Shown one piece after another: positions 39,597 through 50,789 of a stretch of 64,000 nucleotides of DNA. Position numbers and translations under genes: made by a program. Source of the DNA: Corallium rubrum (lineage: Eukaryota > Cnidaria > Anthozoa > Scleralcyonacea > Coralliidae); contig OZ035997.1 in NCBI GenBank assembly GCA_964035015.1, positions 83,088,269-83,152,268 of the forward strand, given 5' to 3'. The stretch's first letter is position 1, and each line of letters starts with the position of its first letter. The notes under the pieces were generated by a model that searched no databases, was not told the DNA's origin, and saw only the letters and a program-made list of their open reading frames with translations.

Positions 39597-40466
39597 GCTG
39601 TGAATATAGAGCTTTGGAAACGCTAGCATTCGACATATTTCCCTCCGTACGGTGGATAGGAGGTTTCTTTAGGTCTGCGGACCACTTCATAAAATCTGAC
39701 TTGGATTCTGTGAAGACTTATATTTCGGAAGATCGGTGGCAACCGACTGGCCTGGCGAGTTGGGGGCAAAATAAACTGGCCCATAAAATGGAAAAACTTC
39801 TGGCTATGTTATATACCAATTGAGGAAACGGTTGACGGTGACATAACCAACTTCTAACATTGCCAAGCCGTGGACCAAGCCATGATGCTAAGCCGTGGGC
39901 CACTTAAAGCGTTAACGGCAGGACTATGACATAAGTCATTAAAAAGCCGTGGACCATTAAAAGGGCCAACGGCAGGGCCAACGGCAGGTCCAACGGCGAA
40001 AAGTGATGGTAGCGGTGACATACACCCGGGAGAAATGAGCTGGTATTCTCCAGGCTGTCGCCTGTCGCCAGCACATAATTCTCCCTAGATTATTCCGTAT
40101 ATCACTAAGCTAAAAGTGCTAAGCCGCGTTCCAAGTCTCGGGCCGGTCCTATAGAGGGCGATACTAGGACTTGCCACAGGCGTTCGCCTGTGACTTGCCC
40201 TAGTTACGCCCTGAGGGACTAGCCACGACCTGACCAACGGCAGGGCCAGCAGACGAAACCAAATAATGGTGACTTAGCGGAAAAGTGATGGTACCGGGGT
40301 ATGGAAAAAGTGATGGTACCGGGGTATGGAAAAAAGTGGTGCATGCGGTCAACCAAAAACATCCTTGGGAGTGGACAAAAATCTCGTCTACGCCTCGGGG
40401 AGGAGAGACATCCCTGTCGTAGCACACAAAGTAAACTGTGCTGGTACCCCCATATCCTATACTACT
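39588..40466 (-). repeat. Polinton right terminal inverted repeat
   Basis: 879 bp, inverted copy of 21594-22471. It contains the 69-codon TIR frame at 39614-39823. Confidence 0.95.
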
Positions 40467-40472
40467 AACTAT
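40467..40472. other. Polinton target-site duplication, right
   Basis: AACTAT, identical to 21588-21593. Confidence 0.95.
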
Positions 40473-40802
40473 TAATATTGTATATTGTATATAGAATTTT
40501 TTTTATTTATTTCCAAGCATTGACGTAGTTTTTCTTGTTTCTAGGTGTGCATGTATAAACTGTAAACTGTCTGTTATATTTGCAACTTCATCAGACTCCA
40601 TCTGGCAAATGTGTAGGCTGTGATAGCCTGTGATGGTACTCACAAAATTTGCAAAGCAAAGATCAAAGATCAAACCCAAAACAAAGCCTCCTTGCTTAGC
40701 TTTGCTAAAACTGTACTGTATTAAAATAGACAGTAAACAATTGACTATTTAATAATAACAAGTAACTTGCTTTCAATAAATCAATAATGTATAATATAAT
40801 AT

Positions 40803-41198
40803 AGGATATCGTACTCGGGTAATTAATACTGGTTAAGGTTGTTCTCTGAGTGAACGAAGCCATACCAGGCAAGTAGAAAAGTCTACTTGACATCGGTTTA
40901 CTAGTCCGACGTTCTACCAACTGAGCTATCCTACGATATCGTATATCATATTATACAGTCTGAACTGAGTACAGTTCGATGCTGAGTTGATGAAACGAGA
41001 AAGTTTCGAAAGTTCAGTATTTAAATCCTATTCCCTCGACCTTCTCCGGCGTTGACCGGCGTAGCTCAGTTGGTAGAGCGTCGGACTAGTAAACCGAAGG
41101 TCGCGGGTTCGATTCCTGCCGCGGTCAAGTAGACTTGCCCGGTATGGCTTCGTTCACTCGGAGAACCTTAACCATTATTAATTACACGAGTACGATAT

Positions 41199-41201
<3 letters not shown>
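40803..41201. mobile_element. Foldback element with tRNA-Thr-like arms, copy 1
   Basis: The ends AGGATATCGTACTCGGG and its complement bound 399 bp. Arms of about 85 bp (CGAAGCCATACC ... GGTATGGCTTCG) carry tRNA-Thr-like sequence in opposite orientations: a truncated one on the left (40890-40930, minus) and a complete one on the right (41054-41127, plus). Copy 2 is 49444-49877. Confidence 0.75.
41054..41127 (+). tRNA. tRNA-Thr(AGT)-like
   Basis: A-box TAGCTCAGTTGGTAGAGC, B-box GGTTCGATTCC, anticodon loop CTAGTAA giving AGT. The anticodon stem has one A-A mismatch and the acceptor has an extra G (GACCGGCG against CGCGGTC). It may be transcribed but is probably a mobile-element relic. Confidence 0.55.

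Positions 41202-41255
<54 letters not shown>
41201..41255. repeat. (TA)n microsatellite
   Basis: Pure TA run next to the foldback element. Confidence 0.95.
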
Positions 41256-41256
<1 letters not shown>

Positions 41257-41258
<2 letters not shown>

Positions 41259-41803
41259 TATTATATAGCTGGGTTTGATTTCCAGTCCGTACGCAAAACG
41301 ACGCACGCTGATTGGTTCCCGAGAGGTCGGGATTTTACGATATTGACCTCCGCCGGGCCAATACGCTTTTTTCTCGGCCCTGTAAGTTTTGGCGAGAAGA
41401 TTTCTGAGTTGCTTTGAATACAAATAAAAGAGTACTGGGTATCTTTATTCAAATATTCTGAACAATAAAATGTGTTGGAACATTACTGCTGGTTTTCTTT
41501 AAAGCTGTTTATCTAAAAATACGACGAATAAAAGCCGAACTGGTGTAAAGAAGAAGGCCAAGAAGCGACACGTACAAAAGTTAACAGCATGCTCCGAAGG
41601 CGAAAACAACGCTCAAAACTTAAAAATAAAATGAACCAATAGCATATAATAAATTCCTTATTAACCTTGTTTGCTCGGTCTGTACGGGAAAATATTTGCC
41701 CTCAGTTTTATCGCACAAACCTCGCTCTCGCTCGTTCTGTACGAAAACCTCAGGCCAATACTTTCCCGTACCGACCTCGCACTCGGTTAATAAGTCCTTA
41801 ATA
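41257..41803. mobile_element. Body-plus-hairpin element, unit 1
   Basis: A body of about 390 bp starting TTATTATATAGCTGGG and ending ATAGCATATAATAA is followed at once by the foldback hairpin 41650-41803 (TTATTAACC ... GGTTAATAAG). The same arrangement is at 50239-50780 and, inverted, 7751-8260. No coding capacity is recognised. Confidence 0.6.
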
Positions 41804-42132
41804 TATCTTTATTTATCTTTTCCCCAACATATTAACTTTTATTTCCACATTGATTTTTTCAGCATAGGGTCTTTTTTCAATATATCAATTTTAATATTTT
41901 TTTTTTCATGTTTTCCTAAAACTAAACTGTTAGGTAGACCTTAAATGAAGTAGTGAGGGCCTTTCCATTTTTTGTCACGCAGGCCAGTTGGAACGTAGGC
42001 TCAGTGTTTTGTATTTATGCAATTAATACGCTAATTTGGAATTTTGAGTTTTTGTGCTGTTGTGCATTTGGCGAAGGAACTGCAATCAACGAGTACTGTA
42101 ATAATTCTGACTTGACGAAAAGAAGTTCTAGC

Positions 42133-44215
42133 ATGAATGGGAAAAAGTCTCATCAGTGTCCAACCTGCACCAAGACATTTGGTAGTTCATCAAGTTTAAG
42201 ACGTCATATGGTAATACATACTGAAGAGAAACCATTCAGATGTGATGTCTGTAAGAAGACATTTTCTAATTCAAGTCTCTTACTATATCATAAAAGAACA
42301 CATACCCGAGAGAAACCATTCAAATGTGATGTCTGTGAAAAGACATTTTCCAACTCAAGTAACTTACTATATCATAAAAGAACACATAATGGAGAGAAAC
42401 CTTTCAAATGTGATGTCTGTAAGAAGACATTTTCCCAGTCAAGTAGCTTACTATTTAACAATTAGTCACCGAAGTCGAGGTGACTATCGGTGAATATTTA
42501 CCGAGCTGCGAAGCGGCGAGGTAAATACACCTATAGTCACCGAGACTGAGGTGACTAATTGTTTTAGTATAATTTCAGACGTTGAAAAAAACCAATCACG
42601 TTGAAACAAAAACTTTTAAACAACTGCTTTCATTTTAACAGTGGTGATTCTGTTTATTCACAGACGATGTTAGCAAGCCACAGTCTTTGTCAGTAAATAA
42701 TTTCAAAAAAAGAGTGAACAACATCCTGCTTTGGGATTCAACTTGTACATACATTCAAATATATGCTAAAAAGACTTTTATTCTGGTGTTTTGGATCCTG
42801 TGTTACGGCCTTTTTGAACTTAATTCATGTTCAATATGTTCTTCACTTATGACGATCAGTTTTCGAAAACATCACTACGACCAAAACGTTAACCTAGCCA
42901 AAACATACAAAAAATACTTATAGAAAAATACTAGAATTATAGAAAACATACTTCCTTACCTTTATAAAGTTTTGTTTTTACGATATTTGATATGTACAAC
43001 ATCTCAGTGATAAATATTTTCAGTATTATGCTCTTTTGTTTGTCTCAAAAAGTACAGACCCCATTTTGAAAAAAAATCAAAAGTTCAATAAATCAACAAA
43101 ATGAACAAATTCTAAAATCTCATACTTCAAAATGAGAACTCCGAGGGGGAGACTGAAACGAGTAAAGTCAGTACAGCGTTGAATAAGTACCAGTCTCTTT
43201 TCCAAAACTACTTTTGAAGAACACTTTCTTGTGATGCAATAGTCACCGCCCTGGGCGGTGACTATTACCTCAGATTCAACGCTGAGCGGACCAATCAGAA
43301 AGCTGGAAAGCCTCTTTTCCACTATGAAATTATACTAAATCATAAGAGAACACATACTGGAGAAAAACCATTCAAATGTGATGTCTGTGACAAAATGTTT
43401 GCTCGTTTATCTACACTGCAACAGCACAAAAGAACACATACTGGAGAGAAACCATTCAAATGTGATGTCTGTAAGAAGACATTTTCTTATTCGTGTGCCT
43501 TAATAGCTCATAAAAGAACACATACTGGAGAGAAACCATTCAAATGTGATGACTGTAAGAAGACATTTTCTTATTCATGTACCTTAATAGCTCCTAAAAG
43601 AACACATACTGGAGAGAAACCATTCAAATGTGATGACTGTAAGAAGACATTTTGTTATTCATGTGCCTTAATAGCTCATAAAAGACACATACTGGAGAGA
43701 AACCATTCAAATGTGATGTCTGTGACAAAATGTTTCCTCATTTATCTACCCTGCAACGTCACAAAAGAACACATACTGGAGACAAACCTTTCAAATGTGA
43801 TTTCTGTGACAAAACGTTTGCTCGTTTATCTACCCTGCAATGTCATAAAAGAACACATACTAGACAGAAAGCATTCAAATGTGATATCTGTGGCAAGACA
43901 TTTTCCCAGTCAGGTGACTTACAATATCATAAGAGAACACACGCTGGAAAGAAACCTTACACTTGTGATATCTGTGACAAAGCATTTTCCCATCATTCTA
44001 GTTTTGTAAATCATCAAAAGACACATAACACAGGAAAAAGTTTCAAGTGTAATTACTGTAACATGAATTTTGATTGTAAAACATTTGATCGACATTTGTT
44101 CAACCATGAACTTGAAGCCACAGAACCAAATGGGATGCAGTACATATGTCTGAAATGTGATGTCACATTTGATTTAGCTAGTGCATTGGTAAAGCACATG
44201 ACTGAACTTCATTAA
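42133..44215 (+). pseudogene. C2H2 zinc-finger locus 4, interrupted and frameshifted
   Basis: The ATG at 42133 (MNGKKSH leader) opens four fingers, then the frame ends in an inserted hairpin at about 42452-42465. Finger coding resumes at about 43340. A one-base deletion in the KRTH linker near 43686 shifts the frame again; the last frame (43730-44215) carries three more fingers and the intact family C-terminus ending HMTELH. Inactive as it stands. Confidence 0.85.
42452..43339. mobile_element. Hairpin plus TIR body inserted in zinc-finger locus 4
   Basis: A 105-bp hairpin (CAATTAGTCACC ... GGTGACTAATTG) is directly followed by a body of about 776 bp bounded by TTTAGTATAATTTCA (42564) and TGAAATTATACTAAA (43325-43339). 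The paralogues at 11826-13109 and 51655-52604 have continuous finger sequence at this point, which proves an insertion. No transposase is seen; AT-rich interior. Confidence 0.8.
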
Positions 44216-46758
44216 CTCTTTCCCTATGGTGGTTGCCTCTTGGTATTTTACTCTGGCTAATGCTAATGCCTGAGTTACTCTGGCCAATGCTAGACAATTT
44301 TACTTGTCAAGGCAAGAACTCTAGTAGTGAAAGGGTTAAAAAACTATCTCGTTAACTCTTTCCCTACCATGGTGGCCTTTTAATATTTTACTCTGGTTTT
44401 CCTGTCATGGGAAGAACCCTAGTAGGGAGAGGGTTAAGGTGGTTCTGTCTAGTTTACCAGAAGTAAGTGCATTTGTGTAATAGATGTACCTTGTGTGTAT
44501 TTTGAAACCACTGGTGGTGGTTGAACACCATACAGTAACAATTGTTGTTTCAATGAATCCTGGTTGATGTAAGTAAATAGTATCATTGATATTGCTTGTT
44601 TATAATACATTTTATTATAATGCGGGTTTATCAGGTCTAATGTCATGAACATCATACCTTCTTCTGATTGGCCAATAATTTTTTGGTAGGCAATGGACAA
44701 TTCCCATTCTAGCAATGCATCATGGGAGTTGTGTTTGTGTCTTTCCTTTTTGGCAAAATGCCTGTCATCTGGTGCTTAGAACAAAACTGACTGTTTTAAG
44801 ACTTCTATTACACAGAACAATTTTGAAATTCTCAGATGGTGGTTTTAAGAGGGTATGAACCACATTTGTCAAATACAAGGTTTTCATCAATCATTGATAC
44901 TGGCAAGAGAATTACTTCAGAGTATTCAGTATTGAATCAGTGGCATATATATCCTGAGATACAGTAGTTTGAGCACAATTGTTCTACAATATTCAGGGAG
45001 TCAGTCTCGTGTACTAGCTGGCATGTCGACACCCCTGGACACAGCCTTGTGAGTGAGTGAATTGACCTTTTGAACAAAAATATTACCAACTGTTCTTTTT
45101 ACCACAGATGTATGTATTTTGCATCGGATGTTTTTTTCTATAATGTACTGTACATGTATCTGGGTGCCAATGGGAAATACTAATTTTAAACGAATTTTTT
45201 ACTTGATTAAAGTGAAAATTTTGTTGCTGGTTTTGAAAAAAGATTAGTTGTTTGATAACATTATAGATTGTAAAACTAGACAGCTGAAGGTTCTACAGGA
45301 GGAAATTCAAGAATTTATGACATTTCCAGCTGGAGGATACTGGAGTGTTCAACACGTTTGTTCCTGTGGTATTATATTATCTATGTTTACTTTGTAGAAC
45401 AAGAAATTAACCATATAATCAAATGCAAAAAAAGCAAATACTGTAATTTATAAATAAATCAAACATTTGTGTTTCATTTTTGGTCAATAAATTATATTAA
45501 TGCTGAATTTCGTCTTGTTAGGCCGTCTTTTTAGCTTATAAAACATTGAAATATCCCCAAATGGTTTTATTTATCTATTAACAACTCCATGCAAAGCTTC
45601 AAAAAGGAAATACTTTGTTGAAGGTTTATAAAGCAATTATAATTATTGTTAAGTATAGGACTAAACTAGTCAGCTAGTGTCAAATGGATTCTTAGAGCGG
45701 CTACTGTATACTTTTGCGTAGTAACTTTTTGACCTTAAATTGTTCGTCGGTTTTCTTTTACCCTATTGCTTTCCCCCGCTTTTTTCAAGTTTCGCTTTGA
45801 CATGCAAGTTTCCTTTTACTAAAGATGTTTTTTTTACATAAACGTTGCTTTGTTTCTGTTCTCTTTAACCGTACTATTTTAATTCCCAAAAGGTGCTTTC
45901 TTTTATGACTTAATTTTTGTTTTGTCAAATTTCGCACATGATAACTCAAATGTTAACCAATTAAATTAATTAATAAAATTACGTAAAACATATCTTCTGA
46001 CTTATTTAGACATTGCTTCCTTATACGCAGTACTCAGCGAAATACGAAATTCGTAGTGTTTTTTTTTAAAGATTAGTTGTTTGGTAACATTATACAGCGG
46101 CGGATTTAGCGTTAGTCAAATAAGTCAGATGACTAACGTGAAAATTGTTAAGTGAGAATTGAAAATAATTATTAATATTATTTATTCTTAGAAGTGAAGT
46201 AACATTACGTAACGTTACGTGTTGCAGGATTTAGGCTGATTTAGCCATTCTCATTGGTCCAAACCAGCCAAAACGCGAGCGCTTGCTGATTTAGATTTTA
46301 GGCCGATTTAGCCATTGTGATTGGCCAATATGAGGGGAATTGTTCATTCAGATTGGTGGATAGTTTTGCCGAAAGTATGCCTATCCGGAAGTCGACAAAG
46401 GTCTCGCGGTTCTGTTCGATCATGGCTTCTACAAGCTTGTTGGATCGTGCGTTGTCGTGCAAAGATGACGTCCTTTTGCGGTAAATGTATATTGATTTGT
46501 CTGCGAGAATCAGTGCTTGTCGAGTACTGACGGCGGGAGAGCATTTCCCCAAGATTGGGAAGACAATTATATACCGAGATATCGGTGCTAAAGACGGCCT
46601 ATTTACCAAAGCTCATGAAGGCGGACAAGAGTAAGCCCTTGGAGGAAGCCAAAGGTCGCTCTAAGGTAAGCTTAGATGTACAGCATCTCTGTTTATCAAT
46701 ATGGATTCAATATCGATGTTAGTCCGTTGTCATGTTACTTCCATAACCCTAACCTCAA

Positions 46759-46791
<33 letters not shown>

Positions 46792-47212
46792 GGGGGGGGG
46801 GCGTTCTCGTCCCGGTCATCGTCCGACCACCCCTAATAGTGTTGGTAATTTATGGCCAACAGTCGTTGGCAAACATTGTGGGATGCGCAGTAAAGTTAAA
46901 TCCGTCAATTGGCGCATATTACAATGCAATAATTTATTGCCTTCAATGCTCTTACAATTACAATAGTTTATTGGTTACAATTTGGCTATACGCAGTGGTT
47001 TGGCTACGCGGTCATTAAAGCAAGAAAGCGGTTGAATAGACATATGAGTGTTTATATCTTTGTTTAAATTCAATATTAATAGTAACTAGAAAAACATATA
47101 GCACATTGAATGGTGTTTACCATTAATTAAATTGAAGTGGGGGCTAGGTTAGTATCAATATACAAGGCACATGATAGAAAATGGATATTGCTAATGTTTC
47201 TGCTTATAATAT
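44216..47212. other. Non-coding part of unit 1
   Basis: No gene is recognised. It starts with the TTAACCC foldback pair, holds the empty TTAA sites at 44845-44848 and 45207-45210, an AT-rich block repeated at 54850-55075, and a (GT)n/G-run at 46759-46800. The 46300-46680 open frames on both strands are shared with unit 2 but match nothing I know. Confidence 0.6.
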
Positions 47213-47735
47213 GCATTAGCATATACCTCGCAGCTGAATAGTGCTTTTCGCGAAATCTGATTGGTTCCTCTAGCTCGGGATATCCTGCACTATTCACCTG
47301 CGGGCAAAACAAGATGGCGGCCAGTTTTGCTTTGTTTACCGAGGCAGGAAATTTTGTTGATAAACAACGGTGATGTAGTAGAATAACGAGAAAAGTTAAC
47401 AAAATTAAGTAGAAGAGTGTCCACAGGTGTGTTTCTTTACAATTTTCTAGCCATTAATATATTCAAAAGCTGTAAAAACTGTTTTGTCGACAAATAATCG
47501 AATACGCCGAGTTGCTAGCGGCCGACGGCGATGGCCGTGTCTTGTTTACACTCTTGTATAAAAATACCGAAAATATATAAGAATGTTAAACTTGTTATTT
47601 CATTTATGAGGTATATGCTAAAACAATTATTCTCCTCAGTGTCGGTGAATAGTGTGGATATTCACCTCGCCGAAGCGGCTCGGTGAATATCCAGCACTAT
47701 TCGCCTCCACTTCAGCGAATAATTGTTAAGTACTA
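47213..47735. mobile_element. Body-plus-hairpin element inserted in unit 1
   Basis: Present in unit 1 and absent from unit 2 at about 56335. A body of about 405 bp has ends AGCATATACCTC and GAGGTATATGCT (47218-47622), followed by a hairpin of about 105 bp (ACAATTATTC ... GAATAATTGT) rich in GTGAATAT/ATATTCAC. Confidence 0.75.
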
Positions 47736-47741
47736 TAGTAT

Positions 47742-48858
47742 TCAAAGTTTGTAAACCTTAGTAATGTCTTGCAAAAAGGTGTTAAAAAGGTTCTCCCCTC
47801 GGTGAGTGTAACGCCATACAAACTCCGCTAAGTAAGATGAGTAATGGTATTTCCTTCGTCCGCGTGTTGAAAGAGAAACTTTCATTTGGCGCCAGTGACC
47901 TTCGATTCTGTTTGTGTGATCTCCATCGTTGCTCACAAACACTTTAGAATGATTGACTGTTGCGTGGAGATAGCCATGTTTTTCTAAGTTTGTATAAGCT
48001 TTCCAGCAATCAGAAACGATTTTCGTTCCAGGAGGGATCCATTTCTTGATTATTAATGGTAGAAGTGTGGCTTCGTCCCTCTTTTCAACTGTGAATATAA
48101 ACGAATTTCTTGATTCGTTTTCAATCCCTCCGAATACCCACTGGCCTTCAACCCTGTGACCTTTGTGATATTTGTGTTTTCCGATCTTCGACTCGTCGAT
48201 TTGAACAATTTTGCCTGGCCCACCGATGGGAAGGGATTCGCGATGCATGACCACTTGAGCACTTCACAAACTTCACGGCAGAACATGTCCCAGTCAACTC
48301 CTGATTTGGATGCGAGACCAAGTTGTTGAACGATTTTGCACTGATTAAGGTCGGCTGTCCACCAGTATGTGAACTTTAATATCTCCTCGATGGTCAAGTT
48401 GCTTTATTCGATCCAACTCCCTTTCCTAATGCTGACTTCCACTCGATGTCGTTTGCCATTCAAAGTCTTGCGGCATAGCCATTTGTAGCCATCGTTGCGG
48501 TCTTTAGTTTCTGTCCAGGTCATGTTGGAGTTACAATGTGGGCAGAGCTGCTGCAAGGATATTAACTGGCGGTCTTTAAGCCACTGGAATAAAACATCTT
48601 TAGAGGATAAGATGGAGTCTCTCAAATCGTCGTATGTAGTGAAAGGCCTTTCTTGGAGACGTCGTTTTCGAGAATAGGAGATGTCTTCCGATGTGGTCTA
48701 GCTAGCAACTTCTGTATTGTTGAAATAGGAACAATGTGTCTGAACCGCAATAGATTTTCTCAATTTAACTTGATATATGCTTTTGGAAAGGAAACGTTGA
48801 ACTAGTGGATTATAGATTTTGAAACATGCTCTGTGAGTGATGTGACAAAGGAGGCGTT
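47742..48858 (-). pseudogene. Merlin (ISXO2-like) transposase, copy 1
   Basis: Fragments in several frames together give an ISXO2/IS1016-type transposase: a zinc-binding CPHC region (about 48530), 'VQIDESKIGKHKYHKG' with the first catalytic Asp, 'VSDCWKAY' with the second, and 'HTNRIEGHWRQMK' at the third site. Breaks: a nonsense codon near 48700 (Gln in copy 2), a TAA at about 48402 also present in copy 2, and a frameshift near 48250. It belongs to the Merlin superfamily. Not functional. Confidence 0.85.
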
Positions 48859-49030
48859 AGTAGTGATACCCCCCACTCTGGAGACCAAAGGGTGCGCCTC
48901 ATTAAATATTCAACTTATAATTATTTATTCATTCTCGTTTGTGACGTTCTAACCCTAATTTCATTATGCATACGTCATTATGGCTCATGCTCCTATAGGA
49001 CACTCTTACCCTATCCACCCCCCTTACCCT
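48859..49030. other. Junction between duplication units
   Basis: About 170 bp that match neither unit, between the end of the Merlin remnant and the start of unit 2. It includes pyrimidine-rich TATCCACCCCCCTTACCC. No gene. Confidence 0.6.
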
Positions 49031-49120
49031 GGTATGGCTTAAACATTGGGAATTATTTTCCTTTCTTCGACGTTGGATATAATTTTGATTAAAAATAAGA
49101 GACAGCTTATAATTTGGCTC

Positions 49121-49126
49121 AACTAT
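49121..49126. other. Empty Polinton target site
   Basis: A single AACTAT joins sequence matching the left Polinton flank (to 21593) directly to sequence matching the right flank (from 40467). Confidence 0.95.
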
Positions 49127-49529
49127 TAATATTGTATATTGTACAATATACAGAAATTTTTTATTTATTTCCAAGGATTGACGTAGTTTTTCTGGTTTCT
49201 AGGTGTGCATGTATAAACTGTAAACTGTCTGTTATATTTGCAATTTCATCAGACTCCCTGATCTATACTCACAATTGCAAAGCAAAGATCAAAGATCAAA
49301 CCTAAAACAAAGCCTCCTTGCTTAGCTTTGCTCAAACTGTACTGTATTAAAATAGACAGTAAACAATTGACTATTTAATAATAACAAGTAACTTGCTTTC
49401 AATAAATCAGTAATGTATAATATAATATAATATAATATAATATAGGATATCGTACTCGGGTAATTAATACTGGTTAAGGTTGTTCTCCGAGTGAACGAAG
49501 CCATACCAGGCAAGTAGAAAAGTCCACTT

Positions 49530-49602
49530 AACCGCGGCAGGATTCGAACCGCGACCTTCGGTTTACTAGTCAGACGCTCTACCAACTGAGCTATCCTACG
49601 AT
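49530..49602 (-). tRNA. tRNA-Thr-like, pseudogene
   Basis: On the minus strand a normal D arm, loop CTAGTAA and a T arm (GGTTCGAATCC) are present, but the 5' acceptor (CGTAGGA) does not pair with the 3' side (CCGCGGTT). Confidence 0.5.
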
Positions 49603-49718
49603 ATCCTATATCGTATTATACAGTCTGAACTGAGTACAGTTCGATGCTGAGTTGACGAAACGAGATAGTTTCGAAAGTTCAGTATTTAAATCCTATTCCC
49701 TCGACCTTCTCCGGCGTT

Positions 49719-49790
49719 GACCGCGTAACTCAGTTGGTAGAGCGTCGGACTAGTAAACCGAAAGTCGCGGGTTCGAATCCTGCCGCGTTC
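49719..49790 (+). tRNA. tRNA-Thr(AGT)-like
   Basis: A-box TAACTCAGTTGGTAGAGC, B-box GGTTCGAATCC, anticodon AGT. Acceptor GACCGCG against CGCGTTC has one mismatch. Counterpart of 41054-41127. Confidence 0.55.
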
Positions 49791-49874
49791 AAGTAGACTT
49801 TTCTACTTGCCCGGTATGGCTTTCTTCACTCGGAGAACAACCTTAACCATCATTAATTACCGGAGTAAAGATAT

Positions 49875-49876
<2 letters not shown>

Positions 49877-49917
<41 letters not shown>

Positions 49918-49929
49918 CATCTTCTACAG

Positions 49930-50005
<76 letters not shown>

Positions 50006-50173
50006 CAATCTACAGACACGTGTTTTGCTGTACTACAGCTCATCAGTGTAGTTGGAACAATCTGAATGAATTTCATCAATTACTTATACACATGCGATCA
50101 TTGGTGACAACCGCATGTGGGACAGCATCGGTGAAGTACATTCAGATAGCGTGAAGTGCGCATAGTATATATT

Positions 50174-50238
<65 letters not shown>
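49877..50238. repeat. (TA)n arrays with an inserted segment
   Basis: TA runs at about 49877-49915, 49935-50002 and 50177-50238. The segment 50003-50165 between them is not present in unit 1 and carries the hammerhead-like sequence. Confidence 0.85.
50005..50055 (-). ncRNA. Hammerhead ribozyme-like sequence, G12 changed
   Basis: On the minus strand: stem I strand CTACA, core CTGATGA, stem II GCTG-loop-CAGC, then AAAA where GAAA is required, a very short palindromic stem III (CACGTG), cleavage triplet ending GTC, and TGTAG closing stem I. This is the minimal type I layout known from Penelope-like elements. The single core change (G to A) should greatly reduce cleavage. Confidence 0.75.
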
Positions 50239-50239
<1 letters not shown>

Positions 50240-50780
50240 CTGGGTTTGATTTTCAGTCCGTACGCAAAACGACGTACGCTGATTGGTTCCCGAGAGGTCG
50301 GGATTTTACGATATTGACCTCGGGGTCAATACGCTTTTTTCTCGCCCTGTAAGTTTTGGCGAGAAGATTTCTGAGTTGCTTTGAATACAAATAAAAGAGT
50401 ACTGGGTATCTTTATTCAAATATTCTGAACAATAAAATGTGTTGGAACATTACTGCTGGTTTTCTTTAAAGCTGTTTATCTAAAAATACGACGAATAAAA
50501 GCCGAACTGGTGTAAAGAAGAAGGCCAAGAAGCGACACGTACAAAAGTTAACAGCATGCTCCGAAGGCGAAAACAACGCTCAAAACTTAAAAAATAAAAT
50601 GAACCAATAGCCATATAATAAGTTCCTTATTAACCTCGTTTGCTCGGTCTGTACGGGAAAATATTTGCCCTCGATCGGTTTTATCGCACAAACCTTGCTC
50701 CTTCGTCGCTAGGTCTGCACGAAAACCTCAGACAAATACTTTCCCGTACAGACCTCGCACTCGGTTAATAAGTCCTTAAT
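50239..50780. mobile_element. Body-plus-hairpin element, unit 2
   Basis: Counterpart of 41257-41803, with the hairpin at 50621-50780. Confidence 0.6.
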
Positions 50781-50789
50781 ATATCTTTA

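Larger units (their letters stand above)
21594..40466. mobile_element. Complete Maverick/Polinton element
   Basis: 18,873 bp, ends AGTAGTATAGGATATGG in inverted orientation, TIRs of 878/879 bp, 6-bp target duplication AACTAT. It encodes PolB, integrase, packaging ATPase, major capsid and penton-like proteins plus about a dozen accessory genes. GC content is visibly higher than in the flanks. All core genes are open and the TIRs differ by only a few positions, so the insertion is recent. An adenovirus-type protease is not seen. Confidence 0.97.
40467..48858. repeat. Tandem-duplication unit 1 (right part)
   Basis: Matches unit 2 (49121 to about 57475) over most of its length and in the same order: flank, foldback pair, body-plus-hairpin element, zinc-finger locus, non-coding block, Merlin remnant. 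The homology ends in GGAGGCGTT at about 48858; unit 2 begins at 49031. Confidence 0.9.
49444..49877. mobile_element. Foldback element with tRNA-Thr-like arms, copy 2
   Basis: Same ends as copy 1. Both arms are complete here: a minus-strand tRNA-like sequence at 49530-49602 and a plus-strand one at 49719-49790. Confidence 0.75.

Noticed and set aside
46298..46609. Conserved frames (MVNRPSLAPISRYI...) in both duplication units
   Set aside because: Conservation is explained by the recent tandem duplication; the unit 2 copy is shorter and no family is recognised.
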